From: Trissonchulus latispiculum
Taxonomy: Eukaryota > Nematoda > Enoplea > Enoplida > Ironidae
Length of the DNA stretch: 64,000 nt
Reading direction: 5' to 3'
Assembly (NCBI GenBank): GCA_030248195.1
Contig: JASAND010018044.1
Span: forward strand, 1-64,000
Below, in pieces: positions 30,291 through 42,050 of this stretch; within the stretch, counting starts at the first letter, position 1, and every line of letters starts with the position of its first letter. The notes below the pieces were generated by a model. The model searched no databases. It saw nothing but the letters and a program-made list of their open reading frames with translations, and was not told the origin of the DNA. Both the position numbers and the translations under genes were made by a program.

Positions 30291-31391
30291 ATGAATTTAA
30301 CTGTTGAGATGCAGAATAATACCAGCCATTCAAATTGGCTGTATGTATCCAAATACATGACAACGAGTGAAGTTAGAGACTATTATATAGCCTACATGGA
30401 GACTATGGCAAGCCTTCAACCATTAGAAAACTCAAAATATGTGGCTATGGCTTTTGGTTTCGCAGGAATCTTGGGATCTTTCTTAACTTTGCTTGTGCTA
30501 CGCGGCTCCGAGTTTGAACAAGTCAGTTTTATTTATCACCGAATAATTGCTTACCACGAAATTAATACAAACTTAGCTATGATCGCTTGGAAGCTTGTTG
30601 AAATATTACCAGCATTAGGATATAACTTTTGGGGTTCCACTACACTGAATTATCTTTCCTTCGGCATAATGCGCGGCTTTGATAGTATTAATGACATTTT
30701 GTGCACAGCAGTTGCTTTGGAAAGATTTGTAGCTCTTTGGTTTCCATTCTCGTTTAAAGACATAAACAGTGTATCATTTATAATCAAAATTGCTGTATTT
30801 GCATGGTTGTTTTCTCTGTTATATTTTGAAAGTGCATTAGCTTCATTTTATTTCTATATTGACTGGTCTAAAAGTAGTGCTTACAATATCTTGCGAAGTA
30901 TAGCCGCTAGACTGAACATCGTTAAAGGATTAGTAGTACTCGTTCTGTCTGTTTCCATTGTCGTGGGCGTTTTGGTAAAGCGTGGACCTAAAACCGTTTC
31001 AAATGATAGTAACAAAGAATCCAAATGGGAAAAAGAAAAACAATTTTGCTACCTTCAGTTTTGTCTAACTGTACCACTTATTGTGAAAAGTAATTTTGAT
31101 TCAATTTTTCAAGCTAATTCTGACAAAGCTATCATTGGGGCTGAAGCCGTCGCTTCAATGAATTATGAAGATGGCTTGGAAAATTTAGCCAAATTCGTAT
31201 TTCAGAAGCGACTCCAACTATTCTTTGGTTTTATGTTTTGGTTTGCACACGCTTCAAACTTCTATTTATACGTAGTTTTCAACAGAAGAATAAGAAACGC
31301 TGTATTTAAAAAGATTTGCTGCTGTAAAGCACAATCTGAAAAGTCACAAAGCTCTCATACAACTAAGGTTAGTACCGTTAAGAGATCATAG
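30291..31391 (+). CDS. Rhodopsin-like seven-transmembrane GPCR, intronless
   Basis: 366 residues from the ATG at 30291; the frame is open further upstream but has no ATG. The N terminus has glycosylation sites (NLT, NNTS). Seven hydrophobic segments can be drawn at about residues 48-70, 95-115, 122-148, 163-190, 210-235, 250-270 and 310-335. TM3 ends ALERFVALW, an ERF variant of the DRY motif. TM7 has SNFYLYVVFNRRIR in place of NPxxY. The tail has CCC cysteines (possible palmitoylation) and is Ser/Lys-rich. A poly(A) signal AATAAA is at 31540-31545. It is a plasma-membrane receptor with unknown ligand. It lies directly beside the virus-like cluster, so it could be a host gene or cargo. Confidence 0.8.
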   Translation: MNLTVEMQNNTSHSNWLYVSKYMTTSEVRDYYIAYMETMASLQPLENSKYVAMAFGFAGILGSFLTLLVLRGSEFEQVSFIYHRIIAYHEINTNLAMIAWKLVEILPALGYNFWGSTTLNYLSFGIMRGFDSINDILCTAVALERFVALWFPFSFKDINSVSFIIKIAVFAWLFSLLYFESALASFYFYIDWSKSSAYNILRSIAARLNIVKGLVVLVLSVSIVVGVLVKRGPKTVSNDSNKESKWEKEKQFCYLQFCLTVPLIVKSNFDSIFQANSDKAIIGAEAVASMNYEDGLENLAKFVFQKRLQLFFGFMFWFAHASNFYLYVVFNRRIRNAVFKKICCCKAQSEKSQSSHTTKVSTVKRS

Positions 31392-33159
31392 TTTAGCAAC
31401 CAGATGCAATCATTAACGGAGTGAAAGCGTTTTACAGAAGTGTCTTTCACTAGTTGGATGTAATGAACCAAAAACTAACTTTTGTTGACTTGCGACAAGC
31501 AAAGTCTGAATAAGTTTCGTACCCTTTCCCATGTAATCCAATAAAAAGGATGCAATTTTCACCGTGGTTTTATAGGCACCTACCCGAAATTATTACTGTA
31601 CCATGTTACTGTTTTTGTATGTTGTTGTTGTATTACTGTTCGCTTGCTGAAGAACATGATGACATTAAATATTATGTTGGTTAATGTCTATTAAATGTAA
31701 ATGTAAATGTGATGTATCTATAAACTGCAAAGGTAAATGTTGTAATGATATATGTCATTTAAAGTTAAGAACAAATTTTAGGATTATAGGGTGGCGACAT
31801 CAACCTTACTTACGTATAGTCTACTTTCGGTGAGAAACTGCATTTCGACATTTTGAAACTAAGACTAGGATCAGCCGTTCAAATTTGTCTAGGGAGGACA
31901 TTGGGGAGTTAGTCTGCCACCACTGCGCAGTACGTACAGAATTTTACTTCTTAGCTATGTCTCGAATCGAAACATACAAGGAAACAGCAAAATGACCAGT
32001 AATTTCACGGAGGATGCAATACTCAGTACTATGTTCGTACTACCCACTAGCGCTAATGGTAATAATAATGTGCTAATGTTTACTTCTAAAACGAAATCCC
32101 AGATTGCCGCTTGCTTTAGTTTATCGACAAAAGGCCCTCATTTGAGTGACTTTCCGTTAAATGTATCCCATTTGCGTGTTTGCTAATTATAGCTAATCTG
32201 ACAGCCGATTTGCTATTGCTGATCTACTTATGAGACTTAGGTTTTCTCTGGCGGCTGGGCTCTTGCTAAAACCGGACGAAATCGATTAAACTTTCGAGAA
32301 ATTGGAAAGATAATCTGATTAGCTGTCAACACAACACAGAGTTGACCTTCAGGATCAGCTTATCAGCGGCCAACCAAACCTTTACTACGGGTCCAAAACT
32401 TAGTGGCATATGGGGCCGTTCTCGGACGAAAGTTTGAAAGCAAAAGTAACATCTTAACTGGGAACAGTAGAATTTTGAAGCAACGGCAACGAATTTGCTA
32501 TCACCAAAACCAAAAAAGTTATGACCAAAATGATAGTACTGAAAGATTCAACCATGATCCTGCATTTAGGTCTAGACCGGTCCGGAAACGCTATCCGGGT
32601 CTGAATTCTGAATAGTTAGGGCGATGGCAACTTTGTGTCAACATTTGAGAAACGAGAAGGCTGAAAAAGTTCAATACTTTCCTGGAAAGTTAAAGAAAGT
32701 AAAATGCTGGCTGAAGCACCGCTGGGAGACAAAATGGGTGAAGAATATGAAGAAATAGTACGATTTAAAATCGTGTTGTGCAACGGATTTTGCAAGGAGT
32801 AACTACAGTAAAAATGCTTTAATTTTGAGAAACTTTATGTACTTTAAAATGTATTATCTGTACTAATATGGCATCATATTGCCATTTTGACTTCGACCGG
32901 CCCTATTTTTACACAAAGGAGTTAGGCATGGCATGGGTAAAATAAACAACACGAAATAACCTTAGATACGTACAAACCGTAGCAACATATAAAAAAACTG
33001 GTGTTTCTGACATATTTATTATAGATTAATAATCTACTGCTCACTGAAGAGAAATTCCAATTAGTGCCAGATTCAAGTAAATCAAGTCTTTATTAGTCTA
33101 AACAAAAATTGACAAACAATATTTATGATTTTTGTTCTCTTAAAGTTTTTCACTACTGA
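31392..33159. other. Intergenic, no gene seen
   Basis: This contains the receptor poly(A) signal (31540) and short open frames (31992-32186 and 32403-32615) with no recognisable product. A minus-strand AATAAA at 33089-33094 serves the neighbouring vWA gene. Confidence 0.45.
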
Positions 33160-34914
33160 TCACTCATTCACTTTTCCCTTCTTGACACACTCCTGCGTCG
33201 GCGCCCCCTGAACAGAAAGTAATCGCAGATGACGCTTCAGTATGTCAATATGCTGAGCCCCTTCGACAGGAGTTTGTAGGTTTTCTTTTGAGAAATAGAT
33301 ATCCGTCGGACTTGTTACCAGAGTCTTCAAAAAGTCCATGTCAGGGTTGGCCATCTCTACAGCAGCCACGATGAACACTCCAAGATCGTTCTTTAGTTTG
33401 TCGAGATGCGGTGTGCTCCAATCAAACCAAGCTCCATCAGTATCGATTAGTATCAAACGGGACACAGATGACCTGGCGTGCGGTCTAAAATGGTTATTTC
33501 AGGTTTATATTAAGTAGGCAAATAAATTTCAAAACATGAAGTACACTTTACAATGTGTCTAGTCTACTGTTAGAACTACATTTATGGATTAGGACCACTG
33601 GGAAGTGTATATCTGCAGTTTACTGAGCTACCTCAGAAACCAATTAAAATCAATACGTGACGACTAGCCTGGCCATCAATAATCCGATAAAAGCTGGATG
33701 CCTAACGGGGCTGGGACTGTTTCGCATAAGCTTGTGCACCCGGATATCTGCTAAACCCTTTAGCGCTGATTCCATGCAAAATCTCGTGTGCAACAGGTTA
33801 GATGTGCACTGCACACCTAACAACCAACATCAGTTCGTCGCAAATCTATTCCTTACCCCTGAAAAAGTTCCATTGCCATCTTAAGACTTGATTCTCCATA
33901 CGTTCCGCCCATGCTCGCTGCGGGCATATTCTTCAATGCTGTGTTAATCTGGTTCCGATCAGCCACAAAGTCAGAGACTTTTTCAGCAGTATCGCCGAAT
34001 CTAACTATGGCGACATGCGCCAGCTCTTCAGAGATTTTTATGCTGTCTAACAGGCTTTGCACAAAAGTAATTTGCTGCTGATGAAAAGGTCCCGTGCTTC
34101 CAGATTTATCAATAATAATGACAATATCAGTGGCTACAGTTCGGAAGCTATAAATATGGGATAGAAAACAAGGTTACAGTGTGTAGCGACAGGCACAGAT
34201 ATGTATATGTTGTCGTTAGATTGTAAAGTCTGTGGGTTCACGGAATGGTTCAGTGAGATTATAAACTCACGAGTGAGACTGCTAAACAAAGAAATCGTTA
34301 ACAATGTTACAGAAAATTTTTTGCGAAATCATTATCACACTGAAGACTTACATTATAATTAGACTTTATATTATAATCTGACGAGCGAGCATTTGTGATA
34401 TTGTTAAATGATATTATACTATGTAACAGAAATGTAATTTTTATGGGTTCACGCTTCATGTATAGCTCCCGTACTAGAAGCTCAGAGGTTTCTGACTCAC
34501 AAACCGTATTTCCCTGGCACACTTTGCCAAAATATAACAAAAAATCAAACAGTTTTATGGCCTTTTAAAATCCTTCTACAGCACATGTCTGGTGGGAACT
34601 GAATTGAAGCACTGTAGAGCATCTTTCACCACCACGTTTTAAGCGTACACTTGTCAAAAACTAAATCATAAATAAAAATAAATAAAATAAGAATAACGTC
34701 TGTGCTTTATTGCAGAAAACAAACTGAGACTTACGAACTCCACAGTACGTGCCGCAGACATTGATAGATCTGACCAGCGGAGTGTTTTCATCGATAGGAC
34801 AAATGTCTGTTACTGCGTAGACTACAGGATCAAACGGCGGTTTCTTGTTCAGATCCTTGGTCTTGTAGCAGAAGGAGCAGTCTTGGTCCTTGTCACAGTA
34901 AACACGAAATATAT
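33160..34914 (-). CDS. Secreted-type von Willebrand A-domain protein (minus-strand paralogue), first exon not found
   Basis: Exons on the minus strand: about 34914-34736, about 34133-33857 and 33484-33160 (TGA). They match, exon by exon, the plus-strand gene at 51780-58741. The first carries the Cys-rich head (YCDKDQDCSFCYKTKD, DICPIDENTPLVRS, CGTYCGV). The second has the vWA strand with MIDAS DKSGST and AHVAIVRFGD. The third has LILIDTDG and the LVTSPTDIYF to QECVKKGKVNE end. The expected donor GGG|GTAAGG is present at 33857. Between the first two exons the reading phase is uncertain: the acceptor at 34133 fits if the donor is in phase 1, but a one-base difference near 34736-34741 may break it. 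The signal-peptide exon was not found upstream. Poly(A) at 33089-33094. Likely extracellular, adhesive or matrix role by family. Confidence 0.75.
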
Positions 34915-36665
34915 CTGTAATAACGTAAAACAGTTGCCGCTTGATGCTACTGGTTGATTAAGTGATTGACTGGATGGTACAAATGGATTCTTAGTTAGGA
35001 TAGTTAGGATGCTTACTGGAGCTTCAGGGACTGCAAAAAAGTCTGGTATTTAAAAAACGCTTAACGTTTTAAAAACTTTGAATTTCTTGATTTTCAAAAT
35101 TGTCAATTTCATGGTAAGATCCATTATGATAAGTATATTTTCATATTGAACAGTTATCTGAGAATGATGTGAACAGCGCCTCGTACAGTGTCAATAACAA
35201 TAAAATCAAAACGAAAATGCCTACTGTGGTCAGTAGTCGAGTTTGGCCAGAAGTGGTGACCTTGAGTTTGCTGAAAAGCTGAATAAAAATGTTTTCTGGG
35301 TCGCCGAACACGAATCGCAAATTCGTTTTGCAATGCAAAGTTTTGTTAGCTTAGTGTATGTTTACACCTCAAGCTTTATACAACTGAAATATGAAGAGAT
35401 GGGTATTAGAGGAATAGAATGTTAAAAAACAAAAATACATATTTAGTGGCGATTGACGCTAAGACTTCAAGCGTGATTGTGTCTTGCTATGTATTGTTAG
35501 AATTGCGATTTTTCTCATTTTCACATATTTTGTAGTCCCCATGGGTCCCCAAAACAAGACATTTGCATTTGTTGCAAAACTTTCCATATCGTTCACAATA
35601 GTCCTCCAAAGGTGACCTCGACATTGTTAAACATAGGAAAACGAAAAAGTTAGGAAAATTTCGCGCTGACCAAAAGTTTGTGCACTGTGCAAGAGCAAAT
35701 GAGCTATAACTTGCCAAAATGTTAATCTGAACAAGATAGCGTGTTAATATCTATATGAGGTGTTTTTTAGTTAGCTCTAAGATTTACTAGAAATTTTCAA
35801 AGTTGGATGAAGTCGGTTTGTGCTAAATTCTGCCTTACAAAATGCCACCGAAGAAATGTTTCGTCATGCCCTGAACTAACCATTCGCTGCACAAATTTCG
35901 CGTATAGATATTAACACAGTACACAAATAGAGCTTCAATTTGCATACGCACATACCCTGCTGCTGCACATTTGGTCACCGCGTTGACGTTTTGCCTCAAA
36001 ATACGCCGTTTTCTCAAAATTTTGAATATAATGGTCCACAAGTCGGGTGAGAGCCGAGCTATCCCAACCAAATTCGGTGTGCCAATATGCACATATGAAA
36101 GGAAGATGTATGCTAAGTTTCACTGCAATCGCTTGTGTTTAACTGTGGACGCATGCCTCAGTGCGATGTCGGCGGCCTATAGTAAAAAAATGGCAAATTT
36201 TCAAATTTCTCAAATGTAGCCAAATTTTTTTATCAAATTAAAGCTCTCGATGTCCTGAACATTTTATCTTCTTGCACCAAGTCTCTACAAAGCAGCGTGA
36301 GAAAGTTAGAGCGCGTAAAAGTTTAAGTAAATAACAGTCGGAAGGAGCTTGAGCAAATCGTTCAAACGCCGTTTCTCGCTTGGTGCTTGGCGGATCAGTG
36401 TCATTTGCACAGCAATAGATAGCACCAGATAGAGGCTTCAATTTGATCTATTGGGCTTGCCGTAGTCTTTTGTCATCCTATGTGCACACGACTTCGAAGC
36501 CCTCAGCGAGGCATCGTGGCATAAATACTAAATTGTAGTGATGTGAACTGCAATATCTCTTACCTGGATTGTCCCTGGACTCTAAAAATTTGTCTTGTTT
36601 TTTGACACATATGGGGTATATCATAGCCAAGAATGAACGAAATCGGGGACTATGAAATTTGGTAC
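34915..36665. other. Upstream flank of minus vWA gene, repeats but no gene
   Basis: 35510-35660 belongs to a dispersed repeat (core GTAGTCCCCATGGG plus an AAAGGTGAC block) also seen at about 42715-42840 and, inverted, 53935-54080. A minus-strand frame at 35141-35338 has one hydrophobic stretch but no similarity to the signal exon of the paralogue. No gene is supported. Confidence 0.45.
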
Positions 36666-37240
36666 CCGGCGACGCCCCCTTAAGGAGTTGAGGGGGGGCT
36701 ACGAATTTCACTAAAAGTTCGATGTTGGAAAAACTAGCTAGTCTTTGCCATATAATAGTATTAGGTCTAGTGTAAAGTAGTTTAAAGTTTGAAAGAATTC
36801 CATGCAGTGTTAGCGTCATGTGGAGCCATCAGAAGTTGGTGTTGTCGGTCCAAAGCTCGACATGACACGTACACAAACTTTGCCGCCCCCGATCGCTATG
36901 CGCAAAGTACGGTACCCAAATTTTCCAGAAATAGTACTGACATATAGCGCTTTGATATCGTGCAAAATAATCCTTAGAAAAGCTTTTTCAGAAAACCCAC
37001 TTTTCGCCCAAAGTTTCGACTTTGGCGTAGTGCCAGAATCGATGTGTGTTAATATAATCGAATTGAAATAATAATAATTATATAATACAATTGAATATAA
37101 TTGAATCGATTATATCGTATATAATAACGCCCACTACGGACTATTTAACCTTGATATGTTAGCTAATAATCATATGCCAAAAGGGAGGTCTCTCTGAAGA
37201 AGTTGGGCAAAACCGTTCGTAGCCCCCCTCGCTAAGAGGG
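36666..37240. mobile_element. MITE with poly-G CTAC termini, internally deleted copy
   Basis: The ends are GGGGGGGCTACGAA and TTCGTAGCCCCCC. The interior matches, in reverse, both flanks of the longer element 49895-51272 but lacks about 0.9 kb of its centre. A local AT-rich expansion lies at 37065-37125. Confidence 0.7.
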
Positions 37241-37782
37241 GTATATCAAATACACTACTGACAAAAATTTTTCTGATTGCTCTCAAACTTTGTCCCATAT
37301 CAGGATCTGGTTTCCTTCAAAATAGTTAAAAGTTTCGATGCTTCTCATTTTTCACAGCGTTTACAGCAGCCTCGCAGAGTTGCTGACCTACGGCTTTTTC
37401 GTGGACCTACGGCACAATTTTCAAACTTTGCGGCAGTCAACTTCCGAACGAGAAGCTACTGTAAGCTGCCACTTGGCATGTGAATTAGCTATATATATAT
37501 AGATATCATTATATATATATGTATATATATCAATGCCTTATATTAACTTTTTAACTATGATATGTAACCTACCTGCATGCAAACAATTAGCGCTCTCCGA
37601 AGAATTTGTGCAAACCCCTAGGTATACCCCCCGGTGAAAATGTCAGGTTGAGATGTAGTTGTAGAAAAATCGCTGTACTACAGGTACAGCACTTCAACTC
37701 TGCGCACACATATTGGGAACATACATAGTGTAGTGCACAGAGACCACCAATGATATGCAAGTTATGTGCTCTTTTCTCCTGG

Positions 37783-37858
37783 TTCTGTGGTGTAGTGATA
37801 CACAAAACGTATGCCCATAGGTACGTGGTTCGATTTCCGGTTGAGCCAAATTATTACA
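37783..37858 (+). repeat. Degenerate tRNA-derived (SINE-like) sequence
   Basis: TGGTGTAGTGATACAC resembles a pol III A box, and GGTTCGATTTCC resembles a B box, at the spacing of a tRNA. The acceptor and T stems do not pair properly, so it is not a functional tRNA. Confidence 0.5.
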
Positions 37859-38481
37859 GTAGGCAGTCACAATAATCGATGTTGTGATGTAACGGATCAA
37901 GGTGACGCACGGTCAACCTTTCCGTTGCTGGCGGCTGTAGCTACCCTAGCTGCCCTTCAGGCTCATTGTAATATCATCATTTTTTGGGAAACTTTTAACT
38001 AGTTACGTAGCTCCCCCAATGTGTACGTATGGGATTGGGTGAATTTCCTCTTTGGGAGATACGTGATTGGGGAAATTCTTATACTGGGGGGCGCTCTATT
38101 GGAAGGGTTCGACCAATTTCTTTTTCTCTCTTCAATATTGTATATTTTATTGTCACGTGCGCCTGTTTATTTACAAAGTTTTCTCTCCCCTGTATCTCTG
38201 TGTATTATATAGCTATTTCTCCGTGCACTCCCCAGAGCCTGGTACGTTGGCTTGGGCAACCTCTTTTGTTGATTGTACAACGTTGAGTATATCCTTGTAT
38301 GCTTGTTTGTTTGCTCGGGTGCTCTGCCCATCTAATTTTATATTACTCAATATAGTTGTTGTTGTTCCTTTACTAAAATTGAGGTTACTACATTTATTAG
38401 GCTGTTATTTCTGAGTTATTCCCTAGGTAGGCAGTTCCAGTGTGTATGTAGAGTTACCTGTGAAAGGGTAGAGTTATCTCT

Positions 38482-38918
38482 TACCAAGAGTACATAATAC
38501 ATAAGAGTGAGACAAGCGTCACACTCTATGTAGTCAGCTCGAGAGCCATGCTCTGCGCGCTAACGGCCCAACCCCCCGCAATTGCGTACCTAGTAGACCC
38601 CCCCGCAAATCAGTACCTAGTACGCAATTGCGTATGTTCACTCGCTGCTGCAATATTCCATTTATCGGGACCCCCCCGCAAATGTGACCTATCATTCGAC
38701 ATTCAAAAGTGATAGGTCACATTTGCGGGGGTCCCGATAAATGGAATATTGCAGCAGCGAGTGAACATACGCAATTGCGTACTAGGTACTGATTTGCGGG
38801 GGGTCCACTAGGTACGCAATTGCGGGGGTGGGCCGTTAGCGCGCAGAGCATGGCTCTCGAGCTGATTACATAGAGTGCGACACTTGTCACACCCTTATGT
38901 ATTCTTGCTCTTACCTTA
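38482..38918. mobile_element. Near-perfect foldback palindrome
   Basis: Arms of about 195 bp or more (about 38500-38694 and 38710-38900) are separated by about 15 bp. They contain GCAATTGCG palindromes, C/G runs and a GCGCGCTAAC block. No coding. Outside about 38500/38900 the similarity continues weakly. The type is a hairpin-forming foldback MITE. Confidence 0.88.
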
Positions 38919-41511
38919 AGGCACGTCTATTCATTGTGCATTCTTGTCTGACGAGGCTGTCCCGACCGTCTATCGAGTGATCGGTGTGTTTCCATCTGTG
39001 CTACGGTTGCCGCAGCCACTACTTGTGGTGTAGTAACGGCGTAAGTAAGTAGGTTTTATTTTATTACTACTATTATCATTTATTCTGCAGTGACTTGTCT
39101 TGTGTCACTGCGTTGGTTGGCTGTTTCCCTATTGTACGGCTCGAGGCGATATTTGCAGATTTTTCAAGTTCAAACATTTGGAAAATCGAAGCTCTTTGAA
39201 CAGTTAACCCTGTACTTGTAAAACACTTTGACTCTTTCTGGACAAATTTGAAATATGCTACACGTATGGCCCATGTCAAGATAAAAGTTAGAACCCCCAG
39301 AACTCCCATCAGAAAAAAAGGAGGTTCTCAAATTTTTTTCATGCGTTTGCATACCGAAGCGCTGGAGAGTGTGGAGGATAGAAAATTTGTAATACTAAAA
39401 TACTGTAAGACTGAAATATGTGAGATATGACCAGAATTGATGGAATTTAGTGAAATTAAAATAGCGATTGAATTTTTTGATTGAGATTGATGTTGAATTA
39501 TTATTATTCCTTCCATACTTTTTGTTTGTATTTTATTACTTAACTTTTGTATTTTATACTCTGACTTATATTTCTGGCGCTTTTGACACAAATCTTGTAT
39601 ATCTGTGGTTATTAGTTGGCTATGTATTTCTATTCTGGGTTTGTTGAATGTAGAGTTAAAGGGTATTTTTGGTCTTTGAATTGTGACTGTCGTCTCTAGT
39701 ATTCGGTCATTATTTGAAGTTGATTGTTGTCCACTATTTGAGAAGTTTTGACAAAGAAGTTAGAAATTCTGGCTGTTTCGTGATGGACATTTTTATTTGC
39801 AAAACGAATCCAAAATTGGGTACTTATCTCCCCAGGAAACTAAGTGGGGTTAATGCGTCCAAGTTTGGGATTTTTGGGAGCCTCCTTCACCCCGAGAACT
39901 GGGTTCATACGTCACAGATAAGTGACGTATGACGATACACACACTCACAAAACGCACTACACGAAAGGGAGCCGCAAGCTCCGCCTTACACGTCACGCAC
40001 ACATGATTGACAGGTCTTCCCCAGAACCAAAATTTTCCCAAAATTTTCAAATCAGTCGTGGTTTGGCAGCCCTGAGTTACTGTTGCGCTATTACGCCTAG
40101 TTTTGGCTTGTACGAGTTGTGGAGTTTTGAGACCGAGGGCCTACGGGACAGACCGGTCTTCAGTGGATCTTGTATCTGTGGTCAGAGAGGACCTATTCTT
40201 TTATTCTGATTTTGCGGGTGCCTGCCACGGCTCTTGTTTGTTCACACTGAGCACATTTCTGATCTATTCTGCGCTATTTTCTTTATCCTTTACCCTGCCC
40301 CTCGGAAGACCTACCTGATCAACACGCTCACCCGGAACCAGGAGTCATCAAGGTAACTGGAATTAGTAAGCTGGGTGATTATTGAATTGGCGAACAACTT
40401 TGAGATGTTTTCAATGAGATACTAAAATTGAGGAAAGCAATAATAAATCGTGCCTACTTTCTGATCTGACTATTGACCTGTGCATGTGTATTGTGCTTAC
40501 CTAGACTCACGTAATCTTGTATTTTAATATTGTAGATAATATTGTTTAGTCTGTCATTATATTCATGATTACTTCATTAAACTAATAATTTAATTTAATT
40601 CGGGGTTACGACGGCTTACTCTGCGTCAAATCGAGCGAGAGAGTTTAGGTTTAGTTTTAGATAAGGATTCTGATTAGTCTAGGTAGTCTTACATGAACAA
40701 ACGAGTCGATTTAATTTTATTAGCTAGAAGGATTGAATTGACCCCTGTGCATATTCTTGTTGGATCATTAGATTGGCAGTTTCGTACCAGTGCTCTGTGA
40801 TAATCCAAAGTAGTTTGTGAACGATAGACAAAGTAAAAGAGAAGGAAACGACCCCCAAATACCCTTTTCTTTACATATATTTTGTAACATGTGAAAGTTT
40901 TTGTTTTTCATGACGAATTGTCAATGTTTCCTCCAAATTTTAAATTCTCCAAAATCGTTTCTCCAAGAACGGTAAAAGAAAGGAATTCAAAATTTCAAAT
41001 TTATCACTTTTGTTAAGATTGCATTCGTGAATGGATTGAAAATCCCGAATTCTCTTGCAAACTGCGATCTTGCAATCTAGCTTGTGATGTAATTTTCATA
41101 AACACAACATGTTGGATGTTCCGTTTGTATGTTCCAAAACTGTGTAATCCGCAAAGAACTAGTTCCGAACTGGCACAGAATTGAGATACATACAACTTCA
41201 CTAAACATTAGAACACCAGATTTCTTGGGAAAATTTCTGCAAGTAGCACTCAGGCAAAATGACAAAATAGCAGCAATTTCTGGTTTTGTTTACACAAATT
41301 AAATAGAATGGGCCTGATTTGGCATATATGTAACTTTATATGCATATAGTAATTTGTGTTCATTCTGTTCCATGCGATCATCACAGGCGGGCAGCTAGCA
41401 GGACGGAGTCAAGCTTAAGTTTCGAACATAAAAGGCGGCCGCCGCCTGGAGCACAAGGAATTAATATAATTAAAGGTGTTTTTGTTCATACAGATGGTCA
41501 TGCTATTGCCG
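38919..41511. other. No gene recognised
   Basis: Short open frames only (for example 39714-39932 and 40103-40318), none recognisable. Parts read like decayed retroelement sequence, but I could not identify long terminal repeats or polymerase motifs. Confidence 0.4.
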
Positions 41512-41560
41512 TCGTCCTAGCCGTCGTCGCCGTCGTCGTCGTTGCCCCCGTCTTGCCTAA
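41512..41560. repeat. GTC-rich simple repeat
   Basis: A run of imperfect GTCGTC/GCCGTC triplets. It accounts for the Ala/Val-rich frame at 41340-41606, which I do not call a gene. Confidence 0.7.
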
Positions 41561-41659
41561 AGCAATGGGGGCAGCAAGAAAACAAAATTTAACTACGTCA
41601 CCATAGTACTCATTCTATAGGTACAAGAGACATCAGAACACCAACCAAAAAGAATACAG

Positions 41660-41732
41660 CCCTCTATGATTTGAACCCACACCATTCCCGTTTGAGAGAA
41701 GGATGCCTTCGCCACTCGGCCACGGGAACACA
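41660..41732 (-). repeat. tRNA-derived (SINE-like) sequence, minus strand
   Basis: The minus strand reads GTGGCCGAGTGGCGAAGGC, a good A box and D arm of Leu/Ser tRNA type, followed at the right distance by GTGTGGGTTCAAATCA, a degenerate B box. The anticodon stem does not pair. The A-box region resembles that of the unit at 44777. Confidence 0.55.
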
Positions 41733-42050
41733 TTGAATGATTGCAACAAAGATTAGATTAAAGTAAAGAAATAACAAAAATAAAACATAGGAAACCCGCT
41801 GCGATATATGAATAAAACTAAGCTTCGTTACAATAAATACAAACAACCTGTAGTATTCCAGACTGACAAAATTCACAAAAACAGATCAATGGTATCTCAC
41901 GCTCTTAACTGCAGTAATCTTAACCACAAAAGAAGATACCAAAACAATTGCGGATAATGACGGGAGATTCACAGGAGAAACGATAGATTTTTATACTGAA
42001 ACTGAATTTTGAAAACATCTCGCACCCTTTTTTGACTAGCAAAATACTTA

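Noticed and set aside
35141..35338. Minus-strand frame with a hydrophobic segment upstream of the minus vWA gene
   Set aside because: Considered as the missing signal-peptide exon, but it has no similarity to the paralogue's first exon and no suitable donor in phase.
38500..38900. CRISPR-like or satellite array
   Set aside because: The repeats are one inverted pair, not regularly spaced direct repeats, and the genome is eukaryotic.
41340..41606. Ala/Val-rich frame with a hydrophobic run
   Set aside because: Explained by the GTC triplet repeat at 41512-41560.
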